Shown: piece after piece, positions 45,101 through 55,565 of the stretch
How the letters are laid out: each line of letters opens with the position of its first letter
Position numbering within the stretch: position 1 is the stretch's first letter
DNA from: Pedosphaera parvula Ellin514
GTDB taxonomy: Bacteria; Verrucomicrobiota; Verrucomicrobiia; Limisphaerales; Pedosphaeraceae
DNA length: 64,000 bases
Direction of reading: 5' to 3'
Assembly (NCBI RefSeq): GCF_000172555.1
Contig: NZ_ABOX02000002.1
Span: 248,001-312,000, forward strand
Position numbers and translations under genes: made by a program
Notes under the pieces: model-generated
Databases searched by the model: none
What the model was told of the DNA's origin: nothing
The model's input: only the letters and a program-made list of their open reading frames with translations

Positions 45101-48100
45101 GTCACATTCCGACAGCTACAGGAGGAGTTATCCACCTTAAAGGATTTAGCTCAATATCTCGATGTCCGGTTGCCCGCAGAAACACCAGCTGTTGGTCAAG
45201 GAAAAGTTGAAGAGGTCGAGATTCCGCCGGCATCCACTGGATCAGAAAGCCAAACGAGTTCAGAGCCTACGATCTTTCCCTTGACTGAAGGGCAGACCGA
45301 GTTGTGGCTGGCCGCGCAGTTGGGGGCGGATGCTTCCCGCGCATTCAACCAAAACTTCCTCCTGCATCTTAGGGGCCAATTGAGGCAGGAATTCCTGATG
45401 CAGGCTCTTCAGGAAGTTGTAAATCGGCACGATGCCTTGCGGACCACCTTTCTTCCCGACGGGAAGGAGCAACAAATTGCAGCCCATCTAGAGATCGAGG
45501 TTCCATTTGTGGATTTGTCATCCATTGCTGAGCCAACCCGCGACCAAAAAATCAGAGAACTACTCAAGGAAGAGGATGAATTCACCTTCGATCTGGCGAA
45601 GGGACCGCTGTTTCGCGCAAAAATAATCAAGGTTTCCACCGAATACCATATGCTCGTGATTTCATCCCACCATATTGTAATGGATGGATGGTCAATGGGA
45701 GTTGTCTTTAATGAGGTTAGTAGAATCTATTCGGCAAAACTCGAAGGAAAGGCGGGGTTGCTCGCGCCAGCCATGCAATTTAAGGAATATGTGGAATGGC
45801 AACAGGGGACAGAGGCCTGCAAGAAAAGTGCGGAAGCAGAGGCGTATTGGCTGCGGCAATATGAAACTGTGCCAACCAACCTGGAATTGCCTGCGGATAA
45901 CGCGCGTCCCTTGAATAAGACCTATAAAGCTGGCACCGAGTGCCTGGTGATTAGTTCCGCTCTTTATAAGACTTTGAAAGAAGCAACAGTGGAGCAAAGG
46001 TGCACGCTTTTTACTTATCTGCTCGCGAGTTTCAATGCCTGGCTTTATCGGTTGAGCGGGCAGGAGGATATTGCCATTGGCGTTCCCACTGCCGGGCAAA
46101 TTGCCGCCGCGAACCATGGCCATTCAGGAAACAGAATGCTCCTGGGTCATTGTGTAAACCTCCTTCCATTTCGCAGCCGTTGTAATGGGGCAATCGCATT
46201 CAAAGATTACCTGAAGGAGGTCAAGCGAGTGGTTCTGGAAGGCTATGAGCACCAGCACCTCACTTATGGCAGACTGGTGAACAAGCTGAATCTGCCGCGA
46301 GATACGAGTCGCCTGCCATTAATTTCCATGACTTTCAATGTTGTGCAGGTCACGAATGGCGTCCATTTCAGTGGATTGGAATCAGAAATTGGGCTGTTAA
46401 CCAAAAGTTGCAACTTCTTCGATATCACATTCGACTTGATGGATTCGGAAAAGGATCTCCTGATCGAATGCCGTTTTAACCTGGATTTGTTTGGCCCGGG
46501 CACAATCAAAAAGTGGTTGAAGCATTGGAAGACCATGTTGGAAGCCGCGGCAGCGAATCCGGCACAGCAGATCTGCGCCATTCCACTTTTAGATGAGGCT
46601 GAGCGCAAACAAATCCTCTGTGATTGGAATGATACGGATAAGGATTATCCAAAATCCAAGTGCTTGCACCATTTGATCGAGGCACAGGTGGAACGGACGC
46701 CTAAAGCGGTGGCCGTGCAGTTTGAGAGCAGCCAACTGACCTACGATGAACTGAACAAAAAAGCGAATCGTTTAGCCCATCACCTGAAAAGGTTGGGAGT
46801 GGGGCCTGAGACGCTGGTGGGATTATGTGTTGATCGTTCGTTGGAAATGGTGGTCGGTTTGCTCGCCATTTTAAAGGCGGGAGGTGCTTACGTTCCTCTG
46901 GATCCACATTATCCAAAGGAACGTCTGGCTTTTATTCTGCACGATTGCCGGACGCCCGTGCTTTTGACCCAACAACGTTTGCTGGAAAGCCTGCCCAAGC
47001 TGATTCCAGAATCCGAGACGAGTTCCAATGCGAAAACGCCGACCGTTATTTGTCTTGATTCCGATTTATTGACCGTTGAGCAAGGAGATGAGAGGAATCC
47101 CAAGACGACTGTCAGCGCTGAGAATGCAATCTACGTGATTTTCACATCCGGCTCAACTGGACAGCCGAAGGGGGTGCTGATTTCGCATCGGTCGTTCATA
47201 AACTTTCTAATCGGCATGCAGCAGGAACCGGGGCTTGAAAAGGACGACGTGATTCTGGCAGTAACCACGCTTTCCTTTGATCCCGCAGGATTGGAATTGT
47301 GGCTGCCTCTCGTGGTTGGAGCAAAAGTGGTGATTGCCAAATCTGATGTAGCCATGGACGCGAAGCGGCTCTCAAAGCAACTCGCTGCCTGTGGAGCCAC
47401 GTTATTGCAGGCGACCCCTGCCACCTGGCAACTCCTGCTTGATTCCGGTTGGACAGGCAGTCCGAATCTCAAGATTCTCTGTGGCGGGGAGGCATGGTCG
47501 AACGAGATGGCGGGGCAGCTTCTGCCCAGGTGCAGGTCATTGTGGAACATGTATGGCCCAACCGAAACGACCGTTTGGTCGGCAGCCACCAGAGTGGAAA
47601 AAGCTGAAGTGCCGCTGATCGGCAAATGCATTGCGAACATGCAGTACCATGTTTTGGATTCCCAATTGCAGCCAGTGCCAATTGGTGTGCCCGGAGAGTT
47701 GCATATAGGCGGGGATGGACTGGCCAGAGGATATTTGAACCGGGAAAAGCTTACCGGCGAAAGGTTCATTCCCAATCCATTCAAGGCCGATCCAAAATCG
47801 CGTTTATATAAAAGCGGCGATCTGGTCAGATATCGTGAGGATGGAAGAATAGAGTTCCTGGGACGTATGGACAACCAGGTGAAAATCCGTGGCCACAGGA
47901 TTGAACTTGGTGAGATCGAAAGCACGTTGCGCAAGCATGCCGCTGTGCGCAATGTCGTGGTTGCGGCACAGGAGTTGGCACCGGGTGATAAACGCCTGGT
48001 AGCCTATTTGGTGCTGGAGGAGTCAGAGACCGTCACCACAGCGGCACTGCGACAGTTCGTAAAGGGGCAACTACCGGAGTATATGATTCCTTCGGCTTTC

Positions 48101-49432
48101 ATGGTGCTGGAGAAATTTCCCTTAACTCCGAATGGCAAGGTGGACCGGAAAGCGCTGCCACTGCCGGATTCCCGGCGCACGAGCAAGAGCTCAGTGGCTC
48201 CGCGTGACCCCCTCGAATTGCAACTCGCGCAGATTTGGGAAAAGATTTTTAACATGCGCGATAGCATCGCGATGATTCTTTCCTGGCGGCACTCGCTGCT
48301 CGCGATACGTCTTTTGCTCAAATCGAGAAATTTACCGCAGAACCTGCCATTGGTCACGCTGTTCCAGGCGCCAACGATCGAACAATTGGCCGGTGTGCTA
48401 CGACAGCAAGGCTGGGAATCTCCATGGTTATCATTGGTGCCGATTAAAGCGGATGGCGCCAAACCACCGTTTTACTGCGTGCATGGGGTGGGGGGAAATA
48501 TTTTGGAATACATGGATTTGGCCAAATACATGGATGCTGATCAGCCGTTTTACGGTTTACAAGCGATCGGTCTGAATGGCAAGCGACCATGGCACAAAAG
48601 CGTGGAGGAAATGGCCAGCCATTATGTTGAGGAAATCAAGGCCTTTCAACCGCGCGGACCCTATTATATTGGCGGATCATCGTTCGGCGGCCTCGTGGCG
48701 TTCGAGATGGCCCAACAACTCAAAGCGAAAGGAGAGGAAGTTGCGTTGCTGGCCTTTTTCGATACTCGTGCGCCAGGGTATCCGAGGTATTTAGCGAACG
48801 TATCGGCCTGGAAACTCAAGTTGAACCAGCTGGCGCATCGAGTGGCACTGCATTGGGGAAATTTCAGGGCTGCGCGAGGTGTTGAGAAAATAACATATAT
48901 TAAGACCAAGGCGCAGAGATGGTACCGCAGCCAGATTTGGAGTTTCAATCGGATGCGGCGGCGTTGGAAGGAAAAGTTCGAGAGCATTTTTTGGCCCAAG
49001 GCGATTAAAGAAGCGCAGAAAAAAGGACTGCAGGCGGCCTGTGTGTATGTGCCTTCCAAATATGACGGGAGCGCGACCTTGTTTCGTGCAACCGGACAGA
49101 TCAAGGGGATTTACCCGGATCCAACACTAGGCTGGAGTGAACTGATCGGGAAGGGTTTGGAGATCTACGACACCCCAGGCCACCATGGAGCAATTGTAAG
49201 AGAACCGCGAGCGCGGGTGCTGGCTGAGCAGCTCAAAGAGAGTCTGCGCAAAACCCAGGCGGCAGTGATGCTCCGGCGGGAGCATGTGAATTCAAAAAAG
49301 CCGCATGCCAATAGTAACAGGAACGGTCAAACCCAGGAGCCTGCCGTCCCGGAAGAAAAAGAAGTCGGGCAGATTCTGATTACACCTTCAGGAACAACAA
49401 ACGCGGAAGAACTTGCTTCCTGCCAGGCGTGA
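42176..49432 (+). CDS. hybrid PKS-NRPS, KS-AT-ACP-C-A-PCP-TE (two damaged spots)
   Basis: About 2419 codons when read through. KS: C180 in NTACSTS, His of HGTGT at 43122, His356 in SNIGH. AT: GHSVGEY with S628, HAFH at 724-727 (malonyl type). ACP: serine 958 in LGFYSLL. C: HHIVMDG at 1165-1171. A: FTSGSTG at about 1656-1662, MYGPTE; code about D-P-L-Q-L-G-M-V-W, glycine-like. PCP: serine 2040 with damaged flanks. TE: GSSFG with S2169 and a late GHHG. No KR, DH, ER or MT. KS sequence resembles clades that accept peptidyl chains from an NRPS. In the deposited frame a stop at 43154 splits the gene: one extra C at 43083-43085 and one missing T at 43166-43167 put 27 codons out of frame. Expected role: extend an aminoacyl chain with malonate, add a (probably glycine) residue, and release it. 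Confidence 0.9.
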
Positions 49433-49529
49433 CTTTCGTTGGACCAGAATCCAGGAGAAACAGCCAATAAGCTCCGTGGTCAAATCCTGGCTTTGGTTGC
49501 CAGAAGCTGGTTTTTTATGAAGTGAAAAA

Positions 49530-49796
49530 ATGCCTTTAAAAACTATGCATATGAAGGCGCTATTGCAGCAGATCGAAACGGGATTTTATTTTAAGAGTCC
49601 GGGGCAATGGACGGCGAGCACCCGGGAGGCTTATGATTTTAAGTCATCCCTGAATGCGCGGAGTTACTGTGTCCGGTGCAAAATGCCTGGACTGCAAATC
49701 CGCCTGAAGTTTGAAGAGGACAAATACGACATTGTTTTACCCACGGAGTACCCAATCACCAACGAGGAATTCAAAAGGCCCCGAATTAATATTTAA
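49530..49796 (+). CDS. small conserved-looking protein of unknown function
   Basis: 88 residues (or 83/81 from ATGs at 49545/49551). Sequence of the type KALLQQIETGFYFKSPGQWT ... AYDFKSSLNARSYC ... LRLKFEEDKYDIVLP resembles small proteins I have seen in Verrucomicrobia, but I cannot name a family. No signal peptide or membrane segment. It follows the hybrid synthetase by 97 bp and ends just before a strong terminator, so it is probably co-transcribed. It is not MbtH: it lacks the MbtH tryptophan pattern. Confidence 0.65.
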   Translation: MPLKTMHMKALLQQIETGFYFKSPGQWTASTREAYDFKSSLNARSYCVRCKMPGLQIRLKFEEDKYDIVLPTEYPITNEEFKRPRINI

Positions 49797-49819
49797 GCTC
49801 ACTCCGAGAACTCATAACA

Positions 49820-49852
49820 ACCCATCCCTGCATAGCGGGGGTGGGTTTTTTT
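49820..49852 (+). terminator. Rho-independent terminator after the PKS-NRPS unit
   Basis: Stem ACCCATCCC (49820-49828) pairs with GGGGTGGGT (49838-49846) with one G-U, 9-nt loop, followed by a run of seven T (49846-49852). It ends the transcription unit of the hybrid synthetase and the small ORF. Confidence 0.85.
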
Positions 49853-49982
49853 GGGTCCAGGCGGGACTGTAATCGATGGCTCCGCCGAATCGGGTAATTA
49901 AAAAAACGTAGGTGAAGTACTTTTAATCTACCCCACTGTGCAGAGAGATGGTAAAACGATTTTGAATTCCGGTGATCGAACA

Positions 49983-50010
49983 GAGCCGACCGTGGGATCG
50001 GCTCAGTTTT
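49983..50010 (+). terminator. second terminator-like hairpin in the gap before the dehydrogenase gene
   Basis: Perfect 7-bp stem GAGCCGA/TCGGCTC (49983-50004) followed by AGTTTT. No gene lies between it and the terminator at 49852, so either it is a chance hairpin or it ends a short transcript of about 100-150 nt. The rest of 49853-50067 shows no gene. Confidence 0.4.
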
Positions 50011-50067
50011 AAATTAAGTTATGCTTTCTTAAATAATAATGTATCTGGTTCGTCAGAACTTTTTCAT

Positions 50068-53000
50068 ATGCGATTAAAATCGTTTCGTCTTGGTGCCTGG
50101 TTGCCCGTCCTGCTCATGCCTCCCGGCTGAGTCCCGCTTCCCCTTTGAGCGCTGAGGAAGTGAAGCCGATTCGTGCGTGTTGGTAATTGGAGGATGTTGC
50201 CACGACTATCCCCAGCAGAAGAGGATTTTAACGGAAGGGATTTCTGCCCGGGCCAATGTTGAGTGGACAATTGTGCATGAGGGTGATGGATCCACTTCGC
50301 ACAGGATGAGTATTTACGAGGACCCGGATTGGGCGAAGGGATACGATGTGGTGGTGCATGACGAATGCTTCTCGGATGTAAAAGACAAGGATTTTGTGGA
50401 AGGGATTCTCGAGCCACACCGGGAGGGTTTGCCTGCAGTAAACCTGCATTGTGCGATGCATTGTTACCGGGTGAGTTTCGATGACTTCAAGGACTGGTTT
50501 GAATTTACCGGCCTGGACAGCCGGGGGCATGGAGCGCAGTTGCCGATTGCACTTACCTTTGTTGATCCTGAGCACTCGATAACCAAGGGGATGCAAAATT
50601 GGACGACCATTCATGAGGAGCTTTATAACAATGTTCAAATTTGGAAAACAGCGAAGCCGCTGATTTATGGCCAGCAGGGAAATGACAAGAACATGGTCGC
50701 GTGGGTGAATGATTATCATGGAACCCGGGTATTCAGCACCACGCTTGGCCATAACAACGAAACGGTTGGTGATTCCCGGTATCTGGATCTGGTTACGCGC
50801 GGTCTGTTGTGGTCGGTGAATAAATTGAATGCTGATTATATGAAGCCGGCTAAACGTGTGCTTGCGCCGGTGAAGCCTGGAAAGAAGGTAATTGTTCCCG
50901 AGAATTTGGCGCTGAATAAACCGGCAACAGCTTCAGCCTCACAAGGCGGTCATGATCCCGTTCATGCCGTGGATGGGGAAACGGATACGCGGTGGTGTGC
51001 GCCCGACAATGGAAATGGCTATTGGTGGCAGGTGGATTTGCAAAAGGCGGAAGAGATTACCGGGTGCAAAATTGCGTGGGAAAGAGGGGGGGTGGCCTAT
51101 CAATACAAAGTAGAAGGTTCGGCTGATGAAAAGACCTGGCAGACTTTTGTGGAAGTAAATGGCAACGAAGGACGGCCTGAAAACGATACACACAAGTTTG
51201 AAGCCAGTAATGTGCGATACGTCCGAATCACAGTCACAAAGGCACCAGAAGGTGCCTGGGCCAGCTTTTGGGAGTTCGAAGTTTTCGGAAAGAAGATGGT
51301 GGAAAAGGCCGCGAATCAGAACGATTCACGCCTGGCTGGAGTCAAAGTGCCAGCTGGCTTCAACAAGACTATTTTTGCGGGGCCGCCGGATATCAGCTAT
51401 CCAACCTGCATTGCCGCAACTCCTTCAGGTGAGGTCTTTGTCGGAGTCGATCAGAACGGGTCGCTGGATGTTCAGCCGAATCGGGGTTGGGTGGTTCGTT
51501 GCCTGGATACAGATGGAGACGGGATAGCGGACAAGTTTAACATATTCGCGAAGATGGACAGTCCGCGCGGAATTGTTTTTAACCACAATACATTATACGT
51601 GATGCATCCGCCCGTGTTAGAGGCGTTTTATGATGATAACGGGGATGGTGTGGCGGACCGCTCGGAAGTGCTGGTGAGCGGATTGGGAAACAGCCTTAAA
51701 TTTCGTGGCGCGGATCATACCTGCAACGGGGTAAGGATGGGAATCGATGGATGGCTTTACGTTGCGCTGGGCGATTACGGGGCCCTCAAAGCAGTGGGCA
51801 AGGATGGAACAGAGTTGCAAGTTCATGGCGGAGGCATTGTGCGGGTGCGCCCGGATGGCTCCGAGCTTGAGTTGGTATCCGAGGGAACACGCAACATATA
51901 TGATGTCGCGATTGATCCATTGATGAATATTTTTACGTGCGACAATACCAATGACGGTGACGATTGGAACGTGCGGTTGAGTCACATGGTTCAGACAGCG
52001 AACTATGGATATCCCAGACTTTTTAGGAATTTTTCAGATGAGATCATGCCAACCATGGTGGATTATGGCGGCGGGTCGCCGACGGGCGCTTTATTTGTGG
52101 ATGAACCAGGCTTGATGTCTGGTTTGCTCGCCTGTCAGTGGGGGTGGAACAGCGTGACCCATCATCCGCTGCAAGAGAGCGGAGCTACCTATAAGGCTGA
52201 GCGAGAGAATTTTGTTGAATTGCCGAGGCCGACTGGAATTGATGCCGACGGAGAGGGCAACTTGTATGTAGCCAGTTGGAAGGGCGCAACATTTACCTAC
52301 AACGGGCCGGATGTTGGCTTCATCTTGCGGGTCAATCGGAACGATTACAAGCCGACTCCATTTCCAGATTTGAAAAAGGCAAATGAGATCCAACTCGTCC
52401 AGTATTTAGCTTCGCCCAGTGCGGCTTGGAGATTCCATATTCAACAAGAGATTCTTCGTCGAGGCAGGAGCAAGGTGGTTTCACAGGAACTGGAAAAACT
52501 GGCTGAGTCAAAGGAAAGTCTGGCTGTGCGTGTGGCAGCGATCTATACCCTTAAGCAACTGCTGGGGGTCGATGCGCAAGCAGCATTGGTAAAAATATCG
52601 AAGGATCAACAGGTCCGTGAATATGCGTTGCGCGCGATGGCAGATCGAAAGAAAGAAGCCGCCAAGATTCCGACGAAGACTTTCACAGCGTCACTGAATG
52701 ACCAAAACCCCCGCGTGCGCCTGCAGGCAATTATTGCGCTCAACCAACTTGGAAGAACCGAGGCCGCGGATGCAATCCTGCCTTTGACCATGGCTTCAGA
52801 TCCTGCCATTGCGCATGTGGCATATCGCGCACTCGCCGCGCTCAAGGCAACAGACACCTGTCTCAAAGCTCTTGATCAAACGAATGCCCTTTTGATTCCT
52901 GGCGCGATGCGGGCCTTGCGAAACATGCATGACGAGAAGACTGTGGATGGATTGATCCAACGACTCGCCCAAACCGAAGGCACGGTGCATCAAGCTGTCC

Positions 53001-54322
53001 TGACTGCATTATGCCGGCTCTATTATCGTGAATCGGATTGGGATGGATCGTGGTGGGGGACACGCCCAGACACCAGCGGTCCTTACTTCAAATGGAGCAC
53101 CTGGGAACAGAGTGATAAAATCGGCAAGGCGCTGCGGAATGTGGTCGCGCAAGCCGATGAACCAACATTGCAATTCCTGCTCGCGCAGTTTAAAGCTCAC
53201 AAGATTGATTTTCCAGACCTTGCGCCGATTGTAATCAAAGCTGCAACTCAAGAGCCAAAGCTTCGTTCCGCCGTCGTTCAGTTTTTGACCCAAAGCAGCT
53301 CCTATAGCCGGGAAACGATTTCATTCTTGGAAACAGTCGCTTCGAATTCCAAGGAGGAGTCCAGCGTGCGCCTTGATGCGTTCAAAGGATTGGAACGGGC
53401 TTCGGACAAATCGGAAATTATGGATGCGACGGTGCGTGTACTCAGCGTTGCTGGAGGGGAGGAGAATAAAGAGTTTTCCAAGGGTTTGCGCGAGGCTTTT
53501 ATTCGTGACGGGCGTCATGCAAAGAACGTCGGATACTTTGAAACACTGGCGGCCACACAAAATGAAGGTCAGGTTGAACTGGCTTACGCGGTCCTGCTTC
53601 AAATTGCGGGAAACACCAAGGCACCGAAGCAGGCAAAAACTTCGGCACAACGAGCGATCGATGAGGCTTGGAACTCAGCAAATTTGGCCAGGCTTTTGCG
53701 GGCCGTTGGCGATAGTGGTTCCATAATTTATACCGAGCAAGCCAAGGCACGTGTCAATGATGCCAACCAGGAAGTTGCGGCTGCGGCCAGATACGCTTGT
53801 GAAAAACTAAGTGCGAACCCGGTTGTCAGGCAGAATTCTGACACTAAGGATACCATCGCTAAATTGTCTTATGAAGAAGTTGTGCAGAGAGTTGTTAAAG
53901 CCAAAGGAGAAGCCAAGGTTGGCGCCCATCTTTTCCAGACTGTAGGTTGTGTTAAATGTCATACCACTTCAAAAAGTGAACCCTTAAAAGGACCATTCCT
54001 GGGAGACATCGCCACTCGCTACAGCAAAACCGAAATCATCGAATCCATTCTTCGGCCCAACGCGCAAATCGCGCAGGGTTTTGTCACGACAACCGTGCAA
54101 ACGAAGGATGAGGCGGAATACGATGGCTTTATTGTTCGTGAATCTGGAGATGAACTTGAGATTCGCAATATAGTTGGTGCCACCGTGATTGCGAAGAAGG
54201 ACATTACCAAACGGGGGACCCGGACCATTTCGATCATGCCGGAAGGCCTTTTTGATCAGTTGACACCCGAGGACCTGGCGTCGCTTCTGGCCTATCTGCA
54301 ATCATTCACCAAGAAATCATAA
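50068..54322 (+). CDS. PVC-type membrane-bound dehydrogenase: ThuA, discoidin, propeller, HEAT, haem (5' end frameshifted)
   Basis: The open frame from the GTG at 50177 gives 1381 residues: ThuA-like (about 1-215; VLVIGGCCHDYPQQK), F5/8 type C discoidin (about 235-370; NLALNKPATASASQGG), PVC dehydrogenase propeller (about 390-760; FNKTIFAGPPDISYPTCIA), HEAT repeats (about 780-1230), and the haem domain with C-V-K-C-H at 1258-1262 and a C-terminal LTPEDLASLLAYLQSF. The real start is probably ATG 50068: MRLKSFRLGAWLPVLL is a signal peptide in a second frame, and HASRLSPASPLSAEEVKPIR is in a third. Two missing bases (near 50115 and 50175) would join all parts. Periplasmic oxidoreductase, substrate unknown. 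Confidence 0.85.
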
Positions 54323-54338
54323 CCAAACATATTGCTGA

Positions 54339-55475
54339 ATGATGCGTTCCCTTGTTTTGAGCTTTGGACTCTGCTTCGGGTTACTGAGCGGCAGTGTGAG
54401 GTGCGTGGCGGATAGCGGAGCTTCGGAATCTGACCGCACCGCGATTGCCATTGAAGCCTTGAGCCGGTTAAAAGGAATGGATCTTGAAACCAAGCCTTCC
54501 CTGAAGGCGGCGGTGATGAAGGTTTTGGATTCCACGCGTGGCACCACAAACTTCGTCACGATTGTGCGTGATTTTCAGTTGCAAGACCAGAATGTGGGCC
54601 TGCTTGAAGTGGCGGTGAAGTATCCCGCCGAGGAGTCCGGAGTGGAAGCGATGCGGTTGGTGTTGTCCAGCCATGAGCTCACTCAACTAAATGCATTTCT
54701 GCAAAGCACGAACGCGGCGGTTCCCAAAGCTATTGAGGCCATGGGAAATACTCGTGAAAAAGACATTGTGCCAGTGCTTTTGCCCATGGTGGGGAACAAC
54801 CAACGTGATGTCAGCGTTCGGCGGCAAGCGGTGAAATCCCTGGCTCTAGTTCAGGAGGGCGCTACCGGACTGCTGCAATTGGCACAGGAGGATAAACTGC
54901 CGAATGATGTTAAGTTCGTGGCGACCTCTGAGCTGAATCAGGTGCGCTGGCCGGAACTTAAAGCCAAGGCGGCGCAGGTGTTGCCACTTCCGCAAGGCAG
55001 GAATACTGAATCGTTGCCGCCAGTAGCCGAATTGCTCAAGAGAACGGGTGATTCCGCCCATGGTGCAGAGGCCTTCGCGCGGCAGGAGGTTGGTTGCATT
55101 AATTGTCATCGTGTGAAAGACAAGGGCGTGGACCTCGGTCCAGCCTTGACTGAAATTGGTGACAAACTGGGCAAGGATGCGTTGTTTGAAGCGATTTTGG
55201 ATCCCAGCGCCGGGATTGCATTTGGTTATGAGGCGTGGCAGCTCGAGTTGAAAAATGGAGATGAAGCTTTTGGCATTATTGTGAGCGAGACCGCTGAGGA
55301 AATTACCATCAAGGACACTAAAGCCATTCCAACGCGCATCAAGAAAAGCGAAATTGCCAAACGGCAACAGATGAAGACTTCCATTATGCCGGCAGGACTG
55401 CAGCAAACCATGTCCACGCAGGAGTTGGTGGATTTGGTGGAGTATCTTTCCAGGTTAAAGAAAGCGACTCATTGA
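54339..55475 (+). CDS. secreted haem-binding protein, PVC type
   Basis: 378 residues. Signal peptide (RSLVLSFGLCFGLLSGSVRC), HEAT-like helical repeats (about 100-230; AVPKAIEAMGNTREKDIV), and the same haem domain as the preceding gene: C-I-N-C-H at 253-257, LGPALTEIGDKLGKDALFEAILDPS, and ETAEEITIKDTKA ... IMPAGLQQTMSTQELVDLVEYLS. Only 16 bp separate it from the dehydrogenase gene, so it probably forms its electron-transfer partner. Confidence 0.85.
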   Translation: MMRSLVLSFGLCFGLLSGSVRCVADSGASESDRTAIAIEALSRLKGMDLETKPSLKAAVMKVLDSTRGTTNFVTIVRDFQLQDQNVGLLEVAVKYPAEESGVEAMRLVLSSHELTQLNAFLQSTNAAVPKAIEAMGNTREKDIVPVLLPMVGNNQRDVSVRRQAVKSLALVQEGATGLLQLAQEDKLPNDVKFVATSELNQVRWPELKAKAAQVLPLPQGRNTESLPPVAELLKRTGDSAHGAEAFARQEVGCINCHRVKDKGVDLGPALTEIGDKLGKDALFEAILDPSAGIAFGYEAWQLELKNGDEAFGIIVSETAEEITIKDTKAIPTRIKKSEIAKRQQMKTSIMPAGLQQTMSTQELVDLVEYLSRLKKATH

Positions 55476-55565
55476 ATTCGACCTGTTATTTCGCTCAACG
55501 CTGGCCACGTCGTCGATACAGATGGCCTTGACATTGAAACCTGATCGTGAGATTCACAATCATCT

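Noticed and set aside
49530-49796. MbtH-like protein
   Set aside because: Size and place fit, but the conserved MbtH tryptophans and NPFD start are missing.
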